From the NCBI GenBank assembly GCA_012656075.1, contig JAAKBF010000028.1, positions 186,001 to 250,000 of the forward strand: a DNA stretch of 64,000 bases. Direction: 5' to 3'. Shown here one piece after another: positions 34,378-46,020 of the stretch. The position numbers and the translations under genes are program-made. Origin of the DNA: Phytophthora hibernalis. Its lineage: Eukaryota > Oomycota > Peronosporomycetes > Peronosporales > Peronosporaceae. Under the pieces are notes generated by a model. The model was not told where the DNA came from and searched no databases. It saw only the letters and a list, made by a program, of their open reading frames with translations. Each line of letters begins with the position of its first letter. Within the stretch, counting starts at the first letter, position 1.

Positions 34378-34822
34378 TGTAGTGTTTCCCGGGTTGTAGC
34401 ACCAACTTGTAAACACACGACGATGCAGGAGCCACCCTGCACGGAACTAGGCCGAGTGTATTGGTTGATAGCTAGATGATAGATTGAGAAGTGAGGTCCA
34501 GGTCTGATGGTAACCAGCCCTTCGCTCTGGTCTACTTCTATCAGCCATATCCAAAGGCGTCCCCATGGTGGCTAGAGAAGTAAGAGCCGGAATGTAGTGG
34601 ACAGAGTCTAAAAGGCAACATGTAGCTTGACATACTAAGTTCCTCATGTAGACCGGGTCAGGCACTGAAAGCCAGACCGGATTGAAATATGTGACCCATT
34701 GCCTGATGCTGGCGACAGTCAGACACATCTGGGTCAGCTGTGATCATGTCTGTGATCACATGCTGGGGTAGCTCGTCCGTAGGGGTGGTGACCCCAAGGT
34801 GTAATCCCTGGCATCCACTTCA
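34378..34822 (-). repeat. 3' LTR (445 bp)
   Basis: Matches 39992-40415 apart from c34406/t40020, t34820/a40413 and an extra 21 bp (gtccgtaggggtggtgacccc) near the inner end. Confidence 0.92.
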
Positions 34823-35221
34823 GCGCCCTCGCTTGGTTTCACCACCACTGCATCACTTCCACGTCTCACAGAGTCATTACTCCAATCACAGCTAACTTGA
34901 TAGGATGGTGCTGGAGGTGGACTTGTGCTGGTGCAGTTTGGCATATGGATCGTAGCAGCGCTCGGTCACCGACTAATACCAGGTGTTCACGGGAGCAAGC
35001 AGGCCGTGACCGGAGATAGGGGACTTGACTTAATCACACTGGACGTGGTTCTTGCGGCGCTTTTGGCTGGACCGTTGAGATTGATGCTGACGGCGGGCAC
35101 GCGGAGACGAAACAGTAGGCACTTGGCCCATTGTTCCTTGAATCGCGGCGGCTGTAGTCTACGTCGACCTAGAGGCAGCAGAAGATCATGACCTTCGGTA
35201 CTCGTTTTCTGCTGGCTAACC

Positions 35222-36727
35222 TCATCCTGTGCTCGTCGCACTGGAAGCTGTTCGTGTGGAAGTGACACGATCAGTCGTGGCGTCGCACAGAGATGCATCG
35301 CTGGGGTGTTCTCCTGGTGCACGACGTCGTCGTTTCCTGCTGCGCTGGTGGCCCCGGGGCTCACGCTGCTCTGGAACAGGAGGTGTAGGTGTGGATTCAG
35401 CAGGCACTCGCGGTTGTGGGGTACTGTTCTCCATCCAACTGATGTTCTGCCAGTGACCACGGAGCTGCTGGTCGTCTGCGAGTTCCACGTAGTTTTTCAC
35501 CAGCACCCGAATTTCCTTGGCCAGGGCTTGAACGGGTTCGTACGAGTCTTCAATCGACTGTAGACCCTTCCACCCCACCAGGATTTCGTAGTCACTGATG
35601 TCCGAGTTCCATCGATGGTTTTTGAGTTCGTCGACTGCGAGTATGATACCCTGCGAAGCCACATGCTCTAGGAGCTCGTTCGTCGTATTCAGGCTGCTGT
35701 CCGCGTAGAACTTGAGCCTGGAGGCGTGCACATCCTGTTCATCTTCAGTCACCAAATGTTGTACTCGAAAAGAATGAGAGTCAGAACGAATCACTAGATA
35801 GGGACCGATCCAGGTCACCTGAAGCTTGTTTCCTTGTTTCTCGTCGACTAGAGAACGTAAGACGAAATCGCCCACAGTGAAATTCACGAGATTCTCGCAT
35901 CGTTCTCGTTTCTTGTTCAGCAGTCGCTGCTTGAGGCGTAGGTCCTCGACCACGCAGTGCATACCGTGCAAGCTGCTTCGGAGGTCGGACAAGTAGTTGT
36001 CGATCTGCTGGCTCGGTGGAACCTGCTGTAGCTCGTTGCTGCCAGGCAAATAGAATTCGCGAAGAGGCGTGGGGCACTGCAAACCAGTAAATAGCTCCAC
36101 TGGTGCTCGGTTTCCCAACGAGGGCACAGCCGTGTGGTTCAAGTTAGACTGTACGATCGGCACCAGATATACCCAATCCTTGTAGCTGATCTTGTAGGAT
36201 AGAATCATTGCTCTCATCACTTGTAGAATATCACGGTTCACTCTCTCGATTGATCTGTTCACCCACGAGCTGTACGCAGGCGTGAACGTTTGTTGTGTGC
36301 GTAGGCGGCGACTCAGCTCGGCGACTACTTCGTTCTTAAAGTGAGTGCCGTTATCAGAGACCCATACCGACGGGATCCCGAAACGTGAGTGCCAGGCGAG
36401 TAGAGCTTCGACCACCACGGTACTGTCGGCTGTATCGGTGACAACCAGCTCGCAGTAGTGACTGACGTGATCCTTAAAGACGAGAAGGTACTTGCTCTTG
36501 CCGTAGCTGTCGCCCATGTACAGGTAGTCAAAATGCAAAACACCATTGCGTGTGCTGCACTCGATTACTTCACTCCACGGTCTGAGGATAATTTCCCCCT
36601 CGAGAATGCAGACACAGCAACCATCCTTTGACGAAGTTTGACACGATGGCCGAGATGTGTTGAATAAAGAAAAATCGTTGAAGGTGGGCGACCATTGCGT
36701 GCTGACCACGGTGGCCTTGGGCATCAC
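35222..36727 (-). pseudogene. Integrase with chromodomain (Gypsy pol, C-terminal part)
   Basis: Integrase inserts the element's cDNA into the genome. The Cys pair of the zinc-binding domain (GCCVCILEGE) is followed by the catalytic core: D in HFDYLYMG, D in VSDNGTHFKNE and E in NRSIERVNRDI. The usual small residue before SIERVN is Arg here. Later YEILVGWKGLQSIEDSYEPV is a chromodomain, which in chromoviruses steers integration to marked chromatin. The frame runs 501 residues to a Ser/Thr/Arg-rich tail, and is shifted relative to the upstream RNase H part. Confidence 0.88.
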
Positions 36728-37876
36728 AATGTGCCACGATGCACAATCGCTGGATCAAATCCGTAGCTTCTGCGGGTATCCAGATCCGCTGGTTAAGTAA
36801 AAGTAGGCCGTCATCAGTTCGGTCAGTGTTGACCGGTGGCTGGTGGCGTGACTGCAGGTCTGATAGCTCATTGAGCGTGGGCCATACGAAATGATTGTCA
36901 TCGAGAGGCCGCAATGCTGCCACGGTCGGCGATGCTGGTGTAAGTTGACTGCGGAAGGTCTTTAATCGGTGAGAGAACACGGAAGAAGTGTGATTTCCTG
37001 CCCAGCGGGAAATCATGTCCGCCCAGACGTTGTCCGGTCCTGGGACGTGTTCGATCACATAACGATAGTTCATCAATTTCATGGCCCATCGTAATAGCTT
37101 CCCCGCACATTCTTCTTCACACTTTCGTGAGGTGCGAAGACATGGATCAAATAGCGATGGTCGCAGTACATTCGGAATGACCGAGGTCGTAGAAGTAGAT
37201 AGTCCAGTTTATCACACGCCATGACAATTGGGAAAGCCTCGTTCTCAATGACAGTCCAATTGAGTTGGCTGCCTGAGAAAGTCCCACTCATGCAGTTGAG
37301 AAGACGGTGTTGTTGCTCGGAGGCGGGCTTCTTCGAATCGAAATCCGTTACTTGAGTCACGATGAGAGCCCAGCCCACGTCCGATGCATCAGTGAACAAA
37401 CAGGTAGTGGCCTGGTCGTCAGGGAAAGCAAGGGTGGCTGACGAGGCAATCATTTCCTTGACGTAGTCGAAAGCTACACGCTCTTCTTGATCGAGTTCGA
37501 TGTCAATCCCTGCTGCAGCTCGCCTTGTACGCTTGGTGCTGGCCAGAGCGGCGTCAAGTTTCTTCTGTAAAGGAGCGACGTGACGGGCAAAATCGACGAT
37601 AGTTTCTCGCATCCAATTGATTGCCCACACGAATTGTTGCAGTTCTCCTGCTGTACGGGGTACGGCATTGACCTCAGCGTATTGATGCGCTCTGGGTCGT
37701 GTCGGACGCCTTGACCATCGATTACTCGTCCGCACCAGTTGACTTAAGTTTGGTACAAGCTGGATTTCTTCGCACTCAGTTTGAGCCCGAACTCGTTGAG
37801 CAGCGAGAAAAGTTCGGCCAGCTTGGTGAGGTAAGTGTCGATATCGTTCGCGTACAGGAGCAAATCGTATATCCAA
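36570..37876 (-). pseudogene. RNase H and integrase zinc-binding part (Gypsy pol)
   Basis: 37876-37079 carries the connection and RNase H start (TTCLFTDASDVGWALIV; NWTVIENEAFPIV). A frameshift near 37080 leads into 36570-37082 with HVPGPDNVWADMISRW, the end of RNase H, and the His pair of the integrase zinc domain (HCDAQGHRGQHAM). A last shift near 36620 joins the integrase frame. Confidence 0.85.
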
Positions 37877-38256
37877 ATAAGGAGGTGCTCATAGAGAAGG
37901 CTAGCAAAGCATGCCTCCATTGTTTTCTGGAAATAGATAGCAGCATCACTGCACCCTTGAGGTACACAACGGGGAGTAAAAATCTTTTCGTCCGTCATGT
38001 ACGAAAGGAATTCCTGACAAAGATCAGCAAGCGGCAATTGCCAGAAACCCTTGAGAAAATCGAAAAGTCCAAAATGATTCATTCCACGTGCATGTTCCAT
38101 GACTAGCGATAAAATCGGCATCACCGCAGCCATAACTTCGGTCCGTTCGTTGAGCGCACGTTAGTCCGTTGTTTGTCGAAGGTCCATCAAGTCCGCTGAC
38201 TTCTTGACTGGGAGGACGGGGCTCGACCAACGACTGTCGGGATTCTCATAGACCAG
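37744..38256 (-). pseudogene. Reverse transcriptase part (Gypsy pol) with mutated active site
   Basis: In phase with the Gag-protease frame but separated by TGA (38257-38259) and interrupted by TAA (38161-38163). NPDSRWSSPVLPV, FGLFDFLKGFWQLPL (first catalytic Asp), CVPQGCSDAA and IWIYDLLLYA are the RT blocks. The last should read with two Asp; the first is Tyr (codon 37867-37869, a single G-to-T change), which would abolish catalysis. The next part continues in another frame near 37760-37876. Confidence 0.88.
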
Positions 38257-39960
38257 TCACTTGGTTGGGCGAGCCCCATCCTGCAGACGCACTTCGAGTG
38301 GGGGAACGTTTGCTGGCGGGTCTGCTCGTAATTCCAGTCTCCACACATCATAGGCATGGGCGATGGTGCGAAGCTGTTCGACCTTGTCGTCGGGGAACCC
38401 ATTCTCCACAGCACGAGAAATTAAACGTTCTACCGCAGCAAAAATGTCATCATCACTTGGTTCCGATGTATTCGATACTGGTGAGTCATCGGCTTCGAGT
38501 TCGATCGGGTCACCGCACGTTTTTTCGTTACCGCGATCGGCGAGTTGCTCGAGTTGATGGTCCACGTCAATTCCGAGCGTCGTAAGTAAGTCATTCCCGA
38601 TAATAAACTCTTTATCATCCACGTCAACGATCAACACATCCACAGCTCTCATCGGTTCAACAGGTCCCACAGCAGTGTGGATCATCAGATGGAGTTTGGC
38701 CTTCTTGTCGGCAGTTACGTGCACAGAACCAAAGGTCTGATTCCGCACAGGGATGTCGAGTCTTTCGGGTCGGACGCTGTGGTCCAGAGTCTGAAGCTTT
38801 TCCCAGTGAGAGCGTCCGATCACAGTGTGATCCGAACCACTGTCAGCACAGTATGGGAGCTCCAGGACGACATTCAGGGTCACGATGCGATCGGTGTCAG
38901 GTAGCAGCTCGCCAAGTCGTTTAACGCGGGCCCTTTTCGCTGAGTATGCCTCCCGCATGCGTACTCGCAGCTCAGCTTTCTCCTTATCCGTCGCTTTGGT
39001 GCAATCACGAAGCCAATGCATTTCCTTGCACTTGGGGCACGGACTTGGCGGTGGCTTCCCCGAAGGCGGTGACGACTTACTCGAGGACGACGGCAGCATG
39101 CGATCAGTTTTTGACATCGGAGTAGGAGGGTTTGGCTTTCGTTCAGCCTCAGTGGTCACCACTCGCTTGTTGTTCCTTGTCCGCTTCTTGTCCTTGGGCT
39201 TCGATGTCTTGTGAGTGACCTGGTGACGCCCATACGTGTCGCGCTTCTTGTTCCGTTGGAACTGGCGCTCATGTTCTTTTGCCTTGTCGACGATCAGCTC
39301 AAACAACAACCTCGGATTGGATGCAGCCGGCTTGTGGGTGTAACGTAGACACTGTTTCACCTTAGACTTCATAGATGCGGGATGGAGAGAGGCGGCTAGG
39401 CGCTTGCACTTCTCTTTGATCCCGTCGTTGCCCTCGAAGCAGTTCATCAGACCATTCTCGCGCATGATGATGCCGAAATGGTTGAAGTAGTCAAGCACGC
39501 GTGCGTCAACGTCACTCTCCGTCAAGTTCATCCGAAGTTGGCTTTTGAAGAGAGCCTTGATGTCGGGCAGCGTGTCGTTCTTCACGTTCGATATGATGTT
39601 GCCGATCTCTGCAATCAACATGCCTTCGGTCACGTCCACCGACGCCATGTTGAGCCGGAGTTCACAGAACGTGTCCAGAAGGTCGGGATCGAATGACTCG
39701 GTGATCGGCAGGACCACAGCCTCGTACACTTCACCACTCACGCGGCAACGTGTACGCAGCTTGGCCTCATATTCGCGGCGCTCCTTCTTCCACAGCGTCA
39801 GCGCCTCGTGGGAGATGCTCTTGATCTCAGGCGGCAAGATAGGCGTAAACAAGGGGTCGAACCAGATGGAGTTGGCATCCTGATTAGTGGGGCTCAGAGT
39901 TGAATAGTTGTCTTCTAGTTGTAATTGTCCTCTTGGCACAGAGAGTTGGACTTGCACCAA
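38257..39960 (-). CDS. Gag-protease polyprotein of the Gypsy element
   Basis: An uninterrupted 567-residue frame. The N-terminal half is helical capsid-like sequence. A basic linker leads to a zinc knuckle (CPKCKEMHWLRDC, 308-320), then an aspartic protease with the DSGSD active-site motif at 373-377 and the flap/FIIGND region near 465. It should form the virus-like particle and process the polyprotein. It ends at TGA 38257-38259, after which RT follows in the same frame, so stop read-through or a decayed fusion are both possible. Confidence 0.9.
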   Translation of the reverse strand: MVQVQLSVPRGQLQLEDNYSTLSPTNQDANSIWFDPLFTPILPPEIKSISHEALTLWKKERREYEAKLRTRCRVSGEVYEAVVLPITESFDPDLLDTFCELRLNMASVDVTEGMLIAEIGNIISNVKNDTLPDIKALFKSQLRMNLTESDVDARVLDYFNHFGIIMRENGLMNCFEGNDGIKEKCKRLAASLHPASMKSKVKQCLRYTHKPAASNPRLLFELIVDKAKEHERQFQRNKKRDTYGRHQVTHKTSKPKDKKRTRNNKRVVTTEAERKPNPPTPMSKTDRMLPSSSSKSSPPSGKPPPSPCPKCKEMHWLRDCTKATDKEKAELRVRMREAYSAKRARVKRLGELLPDTDRIVTLNVVLELPYCADSGSDHTVIGRSHWEKLQTLDHSVRPERLDIPVRNQTFGSVHVTADKKAKLHLMIHTAVGPVEPMRAVDVLIVDVDDKEFIIGNDLLTTLGIDVDHQLEQLADRGNEKTCGDPIELEADDSPVSNTSEPSDDDIFAAVERLISRAVENGFPDDKVEQLRTIAHAYDVWRLELRADPPANVPPLEVRLQDGARPTK

Positions 39961-39991
39961 AGAGTGGCAATTCTTCTACTAAAGAATTCTT

Positions 39992-40415
39992 TGTAGTGTT
40001 TCCCGGGTTGTAGCACCAATTTGTAAACACACGACGATGCAGGAGCCACCCTGCACGGAACTAGGCCGAGTGTATTGGTTGATAGCTAGATGATAGATTG
40101 AGAAGTGAGGTCCAGGTCTGATGGTAACCAGCCCTTCGCTCTGGTCTACTTCTATCAGCCATATCCAAAGGCGTCCCCATGGTGGCTAGAGAAGTAAGAG
40201 CCGGAATGTAGTGGACAGAGTCTAAAAGGCAACATGTAGCTTGACATACTAAGTTCCTCATGTAGACCGGGTCAGGCACTGAAAGCCAGACCGGATTGAA
40301 ATATGTGACCCATTGCCTGATGCTGGCGACAGTCAGACACATCTGGGTCAGCTGTGATCATGTCTGTGATCACATGCTGGGGTAGCTCAAGGTGTAATCC
40401 CTGGCATCCACTACA
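39992..40415 (-). repeat. 5' LTR (424 bp)
   Basis: See the partner LTR at 34378-34822. It lacks the 21-bp block. Its outer end abuts the target duplication gctgg at 40416-40420. Confidence 0.92.
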
Positions 40416-40809
40416 GCTGGGTTGTTTAGCCACACAATGATAAGCGGCGGTGACCGAAACCGGAAGCCGGCGAGTCTTTGGGAAGCACCAAGAGTACATG
40501 ATGGCCCAGACGCCGTTGTACCAAGTCGATCGTCCGTCGATCTGGCTGCCGTAGCCCGAGCCTTTGCAACCAGCACTGGACGACCCTGTCGGTTTGAGAC
40601 CGCCACTGGTGTTACCATGCATCAACAGCGGGGTACGGATGGCAGCCGTTTGTGATGTGAAGGTGTTGTTTGAAGTTTACCGCAGCGATCTGAGAGATGG
40701 AGGTCGGTGTAGGTTGCGCGAACAGCACAACCGTGTCATGGTCGATCACAGCGCCGTAGATGGTCGAGAGGCCGACAGCAGCGAAAATGAAGAGACTCCG
40801 GAGGTTCAT
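40416..40809 (-). pseudogene. 5' half of the NLP split by the Gypsy element
   Basis: It starts at MNLRSLFIFAAVGLSTIYG (signal peptide). After NGCHPYPAVD the frame shifts (near 40618), continues with GNTSGGLKPTGSSSAGCKGS, then reaches FPKDSPASGFGHR, where the rest of the heptapeptide is deleted (about 40450). It resumes as IIVWLNNPAV up to the LTR. So this NLP carries two lesions besides the insertion. Confidence 0.9.
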
Positions 40810-41341
40810 ATCTTTGGCGTTGGGTCTTGGTTGGTCGTTGGGAGTTGGCAAATTGGGGAACGATTGACTGACTAACGTGGTGAGCCCGTTCGTTACCTTT
40901 CCCTGTCACTCAAGCAACATGAACGAGCTGGACCTAACCGTGTTCTTGGTCAGCTGAAAACTGGTTTGCAGTGCAAATTGCACCGGGTGCAGTACCCTAA
41001 ACGAGTGACAGGAGAACAAACAGGATCGTTTGCAGCACGATGTGGTCAAGTCCGTCGCAAAGTGGGCGAAGCAGTTTCCGCCATCGACCGGCAGCTTTCG
41101 TTTTAGGCCGGCAACTCCAGAATGACATCCATAGTATCCACGGGCGAGTCAGGTCGGACGACGCAACTGATCGCCTCACACCAAACGTTCTTGCTCAGAT
41201 CACACAAAACTTGAATTTACTCACTCATATGCGTACTACTCGGCTGTGAGCAGGGCCTTTGCGTCATGCCAGAGGAACACGAACGAGGTTCATAATGATC
41301 TTCATTTTTCAGGACCACCTCCCCTCAATCGGTTACATGTA
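40810..41341. other. Non-coding gap
   Basis: 5' flank of the split NLP and 3' flank of the epimerase gene. One TACATGTA at 41334-41341, just past the epimerase stop. Confidence 0.4.
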
Positions 41342-41347
41342 CCCCAC

Positions 41348-42338
41348 TTAGGCGGCCCAGGCACGGTACACGATGCGGCTGCCGAACTTCTCGCCCTTGG
41401 GGAGCAGCATCTGGTTGCGCCACTCGGGCGTGTTGATAACGTTCACGTAGCGGCCAGGCTCCACTGCGAACCCCGAGCGTGTGCCGCGAGCAGGCTGACC
41501 CGCAACGGCCGGGACGTCGTTCCAGAAGCCTGTGTAGAACTGGAAGGCCGGCTCCGTGCTGAGCACCTCGAGGTGGATCTTGGTGTCCGGGTGCTCGGCC
41601 GTGACCAGCAACTGCAGCGGCAGACTGCGCGTGTCGAGCGGGATGCTCTTGGAGTCGTGGTTCATTAGAAAGCAGTGGTCCACGTTCGGTTCCTTTACAC
41701 CGAGCGTGAACTTCTCGTGAGCTTTGATACCCGGGAAGGTCTCGATGACTCCCGTGGGGATGTTGCCCTCGTCCGGGACCAAGAACTGGTCCGAGGCGAG
41801 CGTCACCTGAGTACCGTCGATGGTCTCACGATCCGACAGGTTGAAGTAGCTGTGGTTGGTGATGTTGATGGCTGTCTCCTGGACGTCGTCGGGACCCATG
41901 AGCTGTGCCTCGTACTCGGCCTTGAGCTGCACGAGCTCCTTTCCGTTCGGCGTCTGGCTCGTGGTCTGCGTGTACGTGACTGTGAACTCAATGGTACCGG
42001 GAAGCCTGAGTCTCCGTCGGGACTGATGAGTTTGTACTGCACGGCGTCTTTGCCTTCGTGGTTCTTGACGGGTATTGGCCCTTCGAAGTCCTTGAGACCC
42101 CAAGTGTTGCCACCATGCAGCGAGTTGACGCCGTCGTTGGCAATGAGGTCGTACGATTTGTTGTTGAGTTCCACTTTGGCGCCCGACACGCGGTTGGCGA
42201 CACGCCCCACGGTCTCACCAAAGTGCGGTCCGCAGTGCTGCACGTACAGCTCTGGTGTGGGAAGCCCAACACGAGGTTGCGGCCACCCACAACGAACTCG
42301 TTGATCGTGGCTCCCTGGTTCAGGAACTTGACGGGCAT
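41348..42338 (-). CDS. Aldose 1-epimerase (galactose mutarotase), two frameshifts
   Basis: The enzyme interconverts alpha and beta anomers of hexoses. From MPVKFLNQGATINEF (42338) the family blocks follow in order: HCGPHFGETVGRVANRV, NSLHGGNTWGLKDF (catalytic His region), NHSYFNLSD (second His), then AFQFYTG and SGFAVEPGRYVN with the catalytic Glu. The parts lie in three frames, broken near 42255 and 42003. Both breaks fall in short C or CCGG runs where one base appears missing, so the gene may be intact in the organism. Without the two shifts the length would be about 330 residues, normal for the family. Confidence 0.88.
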
Positions 42339-42679
42339 GATGGAGGATTTGTACGCGTTTGAGATATTGTTGGGCTATTGCAGAATGGATGGAGACTTTG
42401 GGCTATTCCAAGTACGTGGCAGTCGGTTGTGGTTGAAGCGGGCTGCTTGGTGCCGCGATTATGCGGAGGATGAGATACAGCTGGTAACCTGACTATGCGT
42501 TGGGTTTATTATAACGAAACTAACAGGTGTATTAATTCTTGAGTTTATTTTGCACTATATATCTTCGTAGTATATGCCACTACTTGATTCGGTATGACGG
42601 GTTATCGTATTTTGGAGCTCCAAGTTCACTGGATAGCGCCGGGCGGTACATGTACTTGAAGCAGTTGCATACCAAGCTC

Positions 42680-43040
42680 CAGTGTGAGCTGCGGCGGCTC
42701 GGATGTCGAGTGCAACGGCAATGGCCAATGCTTGACACTGCACGATTTAGCTCCAATTACTCGGGTGAATGGCGTGACCCGCGACTCCACATACGGAGCT
42801 GACCCGAACGATGTGAACACTTGGGACGCACATCGAATTCGCACCTGCCTTTCTACTTTGGCTACGACTGCTCTCTCAGTAAGTTCAGCTTTTCTACATC
42901 TACTTGCCCCATCGTTCTACTCACTCTAACATCGTTATTGAATGCTCTCATATCATGCACGCATTACGCCTCGCCTTCGTCCGCAGGCATAAGCTTCAAC
43001 AGTACAAGAAGAAAAAAAGAACCGAGGAACGGGCCGCTAG
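42680..43040 (+). pseudogene. EGF-like (tenascin-type) repeat fragment
   Basis: SCGGSDVECNGNGQCLTLHDL, DSTYGADPNDVNTWDAHRIRTC and, in the next frame, FYFGYDCS match one of the Cys-rich EGF-like repeats of heterokont tenascin-like surface proteins. A canonical intron follows (42879-42986, gtaagt to ccgcag). The fragment has no signal peptide nearby and is too short for a whole gene. Confidence 0.5.
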
Positions 43041-43324
43041 GTGAGTCTTATCGTAGAGTAGTTTTTGGCGCTTGCACGCAATACGCTACATAAGAAAAAT
43101 CATGCCCGATCAGTCAACCCGCTTGCGGCAAGTATCGTTGTTATATGGAAATTTGAGGCGACTCCCATCCTTGCACTGCGAGGACATATTTCGTTCGCTT
43201 GACAAGAATCGCTTGCTGTCTCCTGGTCCAGGAGTCCTGGACTGACAGCAAATCCGAAGGTTTGTTTGGTATAAAGTTGGAAGAAAAACGGTGATACACT
43301 GAAATTTACGACTCACTCACTCCA

Positions 43325-44043
43325 CTAAGCGTAGTAGGCATTGCCCAGCTTGGTCAAAAAGTTACCGTCCTTCATGGGCACATTGGCGTCGCCGAAGTCC
43401 GTGTTTTCCAGCGCCGTACGCGCAACATCCGTGAGCTGGTCCCACATGACCAGGTCCTGGGTCTCACCTGCATCCGTTGTACTGTCCAGCGCGTGGTTGA
43501 CCACCACCCAACTCGACGAGTAGTCCACCTTGGCGCTGTAACCGTCGATCGTGTCGGACTCGGGCGGGTAGTAAATATTGTAGCCGCTGTGCGCAGACGG
43601 CGATACAGCAACGATCGACGGGCTGCTGAGAGTAATGTCATCGACCCACACGACCACGTGCTCCCAGTCGTGGCGGTGACCCAGTCCTGTGACGGGGAGT
43701 CCTTGGGGAAGTACCACGAGTACATGATGGCATACACACCCTCGTACGTGGTGATACGGCCGTAAATTTGGCTGCCGTATCCGGAGCCCTTGCATCCAGC
43801 ACTAGACGAACCCGTAGGCTTGAGTCCGCCACTGGTGTTTCCAGCCTCATCCACTGCAGGGTACGGGTGACAACCGTTGGAGATGTGAATCTGCGGCTTG
43901 AACTTAATGCCCGCCGTTTGGTCCGTCGTCGTGGGTGTGGGCTGGGCGAAAGGCACCACCGTGTCGTGCGGGATCACATCCGCTTGGGCGAAAGCGAGCG
44001 AAGCTGCAGCTATTAATACAACGAAGAAATCGCGAAGGTTCAT
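43325..44043 (-). CDS. NLP protein with one frameshift
   Basis: It starts at MNLRDFFVVLIAAASLAFAQ (signal peptide) and keeps both type 1 cysteines (NGCHPYP, SAGCKGS). The frame changes near 43693, in the cccc run of the KDSP codons, then reads on through an intact GHRHDWE to the stop at 43325. Apart from one missing base it would be a normal 239-residue NLP, so it may be functional in the organism. It is the best preserved minus-strand copy. Confidence 0.9.
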
Positions 44044-46020
44044 CGTGGTCGAAGTGGCGGAGTAGACTTGAGCTGTTGAGGGCGAAATGCAAAGTGACTG
44101 GCAGTCGCACGCTCGGGATGGCAGCGGAGTTTTAGTCTCATAACGTTGCGCGCGACTAGCGAGAGATTCAACAAAAGAATCTGAGCATATCACCACATCT
44201 TGGTGTTCGTCTGGTATTGTTACTAATTTGAGGGCTCTACAACTTTTCCATGACAGAGTTTGATATCAATAGATTTGTATGGGAAAAGTAAAAGAGTATA
44301 CCAGAACCTAAGTGAAGTTGCACTAGGTAAAATACAAGTGCATTGCTGATGATTGTGCGGCCACTCTGCTTCCAAATACTCACTTGTCTAATGACATTTG
44401 GCACTCGTGGCACGCGAGTCGTGCTGTCTTCGGATTCGAAGGTGGGCAAGATCAGCTAACCAGATGGTACCGTTGTAGAACAGTCACCGACAGTTGCAGT
44501 TTGTGAAAGCTCACCAAGCTGGACTTGAAAGTCACCCGCTGATCTTGCTGCTCTAGGATCAAACCTCCTGATATGCCTGTGTGTATGATGTTTTCTCGGA
44601 GGTTATTGCCTACATGGCTGCGAGCGTTGAGCTAGCTGTCGTGATCACGGCACCAGTAACCGGCTAAACTGCAGCAAATATGACGACAGAATCAACAGTG
44701 AAGAGCCAACGACCTCCATGCGCATTAACCAACACCTGGAAGCCATTCCAATAGCTCGATGGTATCGAAGTGGGGCTTTTAAGCCACACATTTTCGCAGC
44801 TACGATTACAAGTTTGACGAACTCCGACCGCATGCGGCCACTTTTGTTGAACAAGATCCGAAATTCACTAAGCTTACGCTGACTTGTTTCCATTTTTGGG
44901 CTGAAAATTTGAATTATGATCGGGTAGCTCTTGTTTCTTTGCACGCTAGAGAAACAATAGATTATTCTGTTTAAGGTGCCAAATCAACCGTGCGAGTCTT
45001 CGCGTGTAATACGCGGTCACTACAGTAGTCGATTCTCCATTTGAAGCGAATTCTATTTCGTCTGGAAGTTTGAAGAAATCAAGGAATCCTATAACAATGA
45101 AGATATCTTCCATCATCGATTTTAGTAGGACTATGAGAAATCACCCCGTCATGGAGACCGACCACTGATTCCACCCCAGTCGTTCCTCCCAGTACAAGGC
45201 ATTGGTACCGGTATGCTTGCAGTTTGTAAATTTGCTTGTTGGTCGTCACCGGCCATCTACATAAACTAGAAAAAGTCGAAGTTGCTGTGCATTTCACCAA
45301 ATTACTTTTTCCGTATCATTGTCATTTCTCCGCATTTTAATCGCCCTGCCTTTCAAAGGAAAGATCGTTTTGCCTACTCAAGGCAGGGGTTGGCTTAATT
45401 GGATGCACTTTGTCTGTTACTACATTCAATTGATTCTTTATTCTGGATGAAAACTTTCGTCAACAACATATTGCCAGCCGTGTGACGGCAGCGCAGAAAC
45501 ATTTGTATGTATAGTGGCTTGACTACGTGTACAGTAGAGCTAACACTGCGCTCGACAAGACCTATCAAACGTACTTCGAAGTATACTACACTGTAGCTCG
45601 GTGTAGAGCTACCTCTACGTGTTTATCTTCTATCCCCCAAAGTTGTTTGTTTCTCGCAAAGTTGTTGTCGTGCTGATTGAACATATCCAGCATTACTGCA
45701 GTGTTTCTCTGATAACGAGGACTACAACGGCGAGCTGGGGAATTGCACTGTATTTTAGAAGTACAACATGAGTTTGATAAAGCAGCAGGCTACCGGTAGA
45801 GAGAATAGCGTTTTGGTGAAAAACAGCAACCTCATTGCTGAATTAGTGGGCGCCACTCACTCATATGTAGTGAGGCGTGCGCTTGCTTGTGAGTTCTGCT
45901 TTAAATTCGCACAGTTGTGTGACTTTCAATTATTCTGCCACCTTATGTGGGTCAGACAGTATGTATGGAACAACGTAAACATGAGAGTAGACAGCCTTTT
46001 GCTGTTGCATTCAACCTGAT
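44044..46020. other. Non-coding stretch
   Basis: Almost 2 kb without a gene I can support. Short frames on both strands show no family motif. Confidence 0.4.

Larger units (their letters stand above)
34378..40415 (-). mobile_element. Ty3/Gypsy LTR retrotransposon with chromodomain
   Basis: A 6038-bp element lies on minus. LTRs are 34378-34822 (3') and 39992-40415 (5'). Ends are tgtagtg/cactaca, except one changed base at 34820, and gctgg is duplicated at 34373-34377 and 40416-40420. The LTRs differ by one substitution (34406/40020), one terminal base and a 21-bp indel, so insertion was recent. The internal region encodes Gag, protease, reverse transcriptase, RNase H and integrase with chromodomain, but only the Gag-protease and integrase parts keep long frames. 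Confidence 0.93.

Noticed and set aside
33997..40809. Intron instead of insertion in the split NLP
   Set aside because: The intervening 6 kb has LTRs, a target duplication and gag-pol.
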